From Hydractinia symbiolongicarpus (Eukaryota; Cnidaria; Hydrozoa; Anthoathecata; Hydractiniidae): 64,000 nucleotides of DNA. Below, one piece after another: positions 60,901 to 64,000 of the stretch. The DNA is taken from positions 10,933,501 through 10,997,500 of the forward strand of contig NC_079886.1 of NCBI RefSeq assembly GCF_029227915.1. The letters are read 5' to 3'. Below the pieces are notes generated by a model. That model did not search any database and was not told the origin of the DNA. It was given only the letters and a program-made list of their open reading frames with translations. The position numbers and the translations under genes were made by a program. Within the stretch, counting starts at the first letter, position 1; the number at the start of each line of letters is the position of its first letter.

Positions 60901-63758
60901 AACAATTATAGTATACACAACAGTGTAACAATTATAGTATACACAACAGTGTAACAATTATAGTATACACAACAGTGTAACAATTTATAGTATACACAAC
61001 AGTGTAACAATTATAGTATACACAACAGTGTAACAATTATAGTGTACACATTAGTGTAACAATTATAGTATACACAACAGTGTAACGATTTATAGTATAC
61101 ACAACAGTGTAACAATTATAGTATACACAACAGTGTAACAATTATAGTATACACAACAGTGTAACAATTATAGTATACACAACAGTGTAACAATTATAGT
61201 ATACACAACAGTGTAACAATTTATAGTATACACAACAGTGTAACAATTATAGTATACACAACAGTGTAACAATTTATAGTGTACACAACAGTGTAACAAT
61301 TTATAGTATACACAACAGTGTAACAATTATAGTATACACAACAGTGTAACAATTTATAGTGTACACAACAGTGTAACAATTATAGTGTACACAACAGTGT
61401 AACAATTTATAGTGTACACAACAGTGTAACAATTTATAGTATACACAACAGTGTAACAATTTATAGTGTACACAACAGTGTAACAATTATAGTATACACA
61501 ACAGTGTAACAATTATAGTATACACAACAGTGTAACAATTATAGTATACACAACAGTGTAACAATTATAGTATACACAACAGTGTAACAATTTATAGTAT
61601 ACACAACAGTGTAACAATTTATAGTGTACACAACAGTGTAACAATTATAGTATACACAACAGTGTAACAATTATAGTATACACAACAGTGTAACAATTAT
61701 AGTGTACACAACAGTGTAACAATTATAGTATACACAACAGTGTAACAATTATAGTATACACAACAGTGTAACAATTATAGTAGAATCAAGGTTTGGATAA
61801 TGTTTTAAAGTTTGATTGCTTATAGTATACTTATAGTATACACAACAGTGTAACAATTATAGTATACACAACAGTGTAACAATTTATAGTATACACAACA
61901 GTGTAACAATTATAGTATACACAACAGTGTAACAATTTATAGTATACACAACAGTGTAACAATTATAGTATACACAACAGTGTAACAATTTATAGTATAC
62001 ACAACAGTGTAACAATTTATAGTATACACAACAGTGTAACAATTATAGTATACACAACAGTGTAACAATTTATAGTGTACACAACAGTGTAACAATTATA
62101 GTATACACAACAGTGTAACAATTATAGTATACACAACAGTGTAACAATTATAGTATACACAACAGTGTAACAATTATAGTATACACAACAGTGTAACAAT
62201 TATAGTATACACAACAGTGTAACAATTATAGTATACACAACAGTGTAACAATTATAGTATACACAACAGTGTAACAATTTATAGTATACACAACAGTGTA
62301 ACAATTATAGTATACACAACAGTGTAACAATTATAGTATACACAACAGTGTAACAATTATAGTATACACAACAGTGTAACAATTATAGTATACACAACAG
62401 TGTAACAAATTAGTAATTACTCAGAACCTACTTGGCTTTCACGAACTTTGCTATTGTCAACAATCAATACATCCACTTCATCTTCTTTCAACAATTTGTA
62501 TTTATTAACTCCCACAATCGTTTCTATACACACAAGATGAAAGCAAATAGTTTACGCCTTAAAAGAATACATCAACACATTTCGCAAACATTTTTTAAAA
62601 TTCATGTCTACGACACAGATGGAAATCGTTGGTAAGATAAAATAAAACATAGTAAATATCTCCTCCGTGTATACACTGCACAAAAAAGTCTCTGCATTCG
62701 AAACCGGATGAACAAGCAGGGGTGACAAGTACAAAAAATAGTAACATCTACACATAATCTGCTTGCGCAAGGTACACATTATGAGAAGAAATTTTGGCGG
62801 GAAGAATTTTTTGCGAATTATTTTCAAACTTTTTCTGTGATTTTCCTGTAATTTTAAACTAGTCTTGCTTTCGAGTAACGCGTCAACAAAACAAGCAATC
62901 AAACTTTAAAACATTATCCAAACCTTGATTGGAATCTATTCTTGCTTGTCTTTTAGCAGCACTTTCTTCAATTCTCAATTTCGGCATCCCAGAAGCCACT
63001 GCCTTAGCCATACCTCCCATCTCTTCAATCTAACATAACCAAAAAAGAAACAAGCCTTTATTGAATTTCCGCGCCCGAAGGCGTAGGAAATCTTTAAAGC
63101 CGTCGTTTTTTTCTTTCCGAGCATTTTTTGAGAAAAATTGACCCTGGGATTTCACGTTAACAACAGTTAACAAAAAAAGTATGCTGAACATAATGGTGAC
63201 ATCATAATTTTGAAAATTGGTCCAAAAATTAAAACTACTTTATTTTTGACAAAATTTGGCACAGTTAATAAATAAGTATGCTGAAAATGATGGTCACATC
63301 AAAATGTTGATTTTTTGTCAACTAAATGCCGTTTAAGACCATAAACGTTTCAGTCGCAAGACTTTCAACCATGAATGATGGGCTGTATTTTTTGTTAGCA
63401 ATTTCTTTTAAAATGTGAGTTTATTATGACACGTTTCTTTTTTTGCGTTTGTTGTAAGATATAATGTCACTTGTGTGCTTTATCTTCAGAGCTTCATGCA
63501 CCAAACCTCTTCGAATGTTTGGCACGATAACACAATGAATTAGCAGGTTTTCATCAAATATTCAAATATTTTGGTAGCGAGCGGAAATTCTTAGAGCCCC
63601 CAGGGCTTCTTGTATGTATTTCAATTATAAAAAAGTGGAATAAAAAAACTTCACAGGCGAAAAAAGTCACACACCTCGTCAATTATTTTTCTGGCAGCAT
63701 CGTACACTTCATCAGTTAGACTTTCCATCATATAGGAACCGCCCCACGGATCTGCAAC
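54902..63758 (-). CDS. MUT: Methylmalonyl-CoA mutase, C-terminal ten exons (5' part outside window)
   Basis: Exons on the - strand: 63675-63758, 62924-63029, 62432-62523, 59769-59813, 59626-59700, 59038-59190, 58620-58760, 55357-55484, 55194-55282, 54902-54993. All join in frame with GT..AG borders to about 334 aa plus stop, corresponding to the end of the TIM-barrel catalytic domain ([12 protein letters not shown]), the linker ([18 protein letters not shown]) and the complete cobalamin-binding domain. The latter has MGQDGHDRG (the DxHxxG cobalt ligand histidine), [35 protein letters not shown] and CGGVIPPQD. The protein ends with TRIPEAA and 20 or so more residues. The enzyme converts methylmalonyl-CoA to succinyl-CoA in the mitochondrial matrix using adenosylcobalamin. 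Introns hold a Harbinger relic, a SINE and a satellite. No damaged exon was seen, so the gene appears functional. Confidence 0.96.
56150..57760. mobile_element. PIF/Harbinger relic in a MUT intron
   Basis: The - strand at 57021-57278 codes [20 protein letters not shown] and [20 protein letters not shown], the DDE_4 (Harbinger) transposase core. Further left on that strand's 5' side (57545-57700) it reads '[20 protein letters not shown]' and '[10 protein letters not shown]', the transposase N-terminus. The + strand at 56340-56560 codes a degraded '[15 protein letters not shown]' stretch, the coiled end of the partner Myb/MADF protein. The two genes converge. Both are broken by stops and frameshifts; inverted ends were not located. 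Confidence 0.7.
59360..59560 (+). repeat. tRNA-derived SINE in a MUT intron
   Basis: It opens with a tRNA-like head: A-box-like TGTGGTAGAGCGTTCGCC at about 59372 and B-box-like GGTTTAAACCCCAGCC at 59409-59424, correctly spaced for a pol III internal promoter, followed by a non-tRNA body. The cloverleaf is degraded, so it is not a functional tRNA. The orientation is opposite to MUT. Confidence 0.65.
60690..62407. repeat. 26/27-bp satellite array, about 64 copies, in a MUT intron
   Basis: The unit is ACAATTATAGTATACACAAC plus AGTGTA (26 bp), with a 27-bp form that has one extra T (ATTTATAG). The two lengths alternate irregularly. A minor variant has GTGTACAC in place of GTATACAC. Copies are otherwise nearly identical, implying recent expansion. 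The array is interrupted once, at 61781-61836. It ends only 24 bp from the 5' splice site of the MUT exon at 62432-62523. Open frames through it are an artefact of the repeat. Confidence 0.95.
61784..61821 (+). repeat. 38-bp inverted copy of a MUT exon/intron junction inside the satellite
   Basis: These 38 bases are the exact reverse complement of 62893-62930. The original spans the last seven bases of the MUT exon 62924-63029 and the first 31 bases of the following intron, that is, its 5' splice site. The copy is flanked on both sides by satellite units. Confidence 0.9.
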
Positions 63759-64000
63759 CTACGATAACAAGACAAATATATTTGGCAAAAAATCATTAGA
63801 TTCTCGTACATTATAATTAAAGTTAAAAAAAGTGTAAATTTAATAGTTTAATTACTGTAAAAACATTCACTCAGTAGTGTGACCTGTCAGACTTATTTTA
63901 AGGTAAAACTAAAATTTAAATACTCGAAGGAAGTTAATCTAACCATTCAGTATCCAACTATATATCCATCTATACTAGTAAAACGTAATATGCATAATGT

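Noticed and set aside
61301-61486. Cys/Tyr/His-rich 61-codon frame inside the satellite
   Set aside because: Pure translation of the 26/27-bp unit.
60690-62407. CRISPR-like regular repeats
   Set aside because: Units are contiguous without unique spacers, in an intron of an animal gene; it is a satellite.

Overview
The window looks like nuclear DNA of an animal, most likely a cnidarian and plausibly a hydrozoan. It is strongly AT-rich and has short spliced exons with GT..AG borders, metazoan-specific genes (Distal-less homeobox, iodothyronine deiodinase) and a dense load of invertebrate-type transposons (LINEs, PIF/Harbinger, Ginger-like integrase elements, MITEs, a tRNA-like SINE). The species assignment is inference. 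No bacterial, organellar or rRNA sequence was seen.

Layout. 1-7.6 kb: gene-poor flank. 7.6-9.1 kb (+): a three-exon Distal-less/Dlx homeobox gene. 9.6-14.6 kb: gene-poor, with a LINE relic. 14.7-26.3 kb (all on the - strand): four genes with uninterrupted coding regions, SERAC1-like lipase, UQCC4/CCSMST1-like complex III assembly factor, CIAO1 and MMACHC, with an intact CR1/L2-like LINE between CIAO1 and MMACHC and a relic of a second MMACHC copy next to it. 26.8-41.7 kb: a transposon graveyard with nested insertions, including a ~5.7 kb Ginger-like integrase element. 43.6-50.3 kb (+): NDUFS1 in 19 visible exons, lacking only the presequence exon. 52.2-54.5 kb (+): a deiodinase with an in-frame TGA (selenocysteine) and a SECIS candidate in the 3' UTR. 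54.9 kb to the right edge (-): the C-terminal ten exons of methylmalonyl-CoA mutase; its introns hold a Harbinger relic, a SINE and a 1.7 kb satellite. Its 5' exons lie beyond the window.

Function. Most genes serve mitochondria or Fe-S/cobalamin metabolism. NDUFS1 is the Fe-S subunit of complex I, UQCC4 assists complex III, and CIAO1 delivers cytosolic Fe-S clusters. MMACHC processes cobalamin, which MUT uses as adenosylcobalamin. SERAC1 acts in phospholipid remodelling at mitochondria/ER. The shared theme may be chance.

The observations I rate highest are: (1) a 38-bp perfect inverted copy of a MUT exon/5' splice-site junction inside the intronic satellite; (2) the selenoprotein deiodinase with its SECIS candidate; (3) strong 3' splice acceptors 3-45 nt upstream of the start codons of four consecutive genes, suggesting trans-splicing or 5'-UTR introns; (4) the MMACHC paralogue relic; (5) the nested transposon architecture at 26.8-38 kb. 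Exon borders were read by eye from reading frame, splice signals and family knowledge; no alignment was run.
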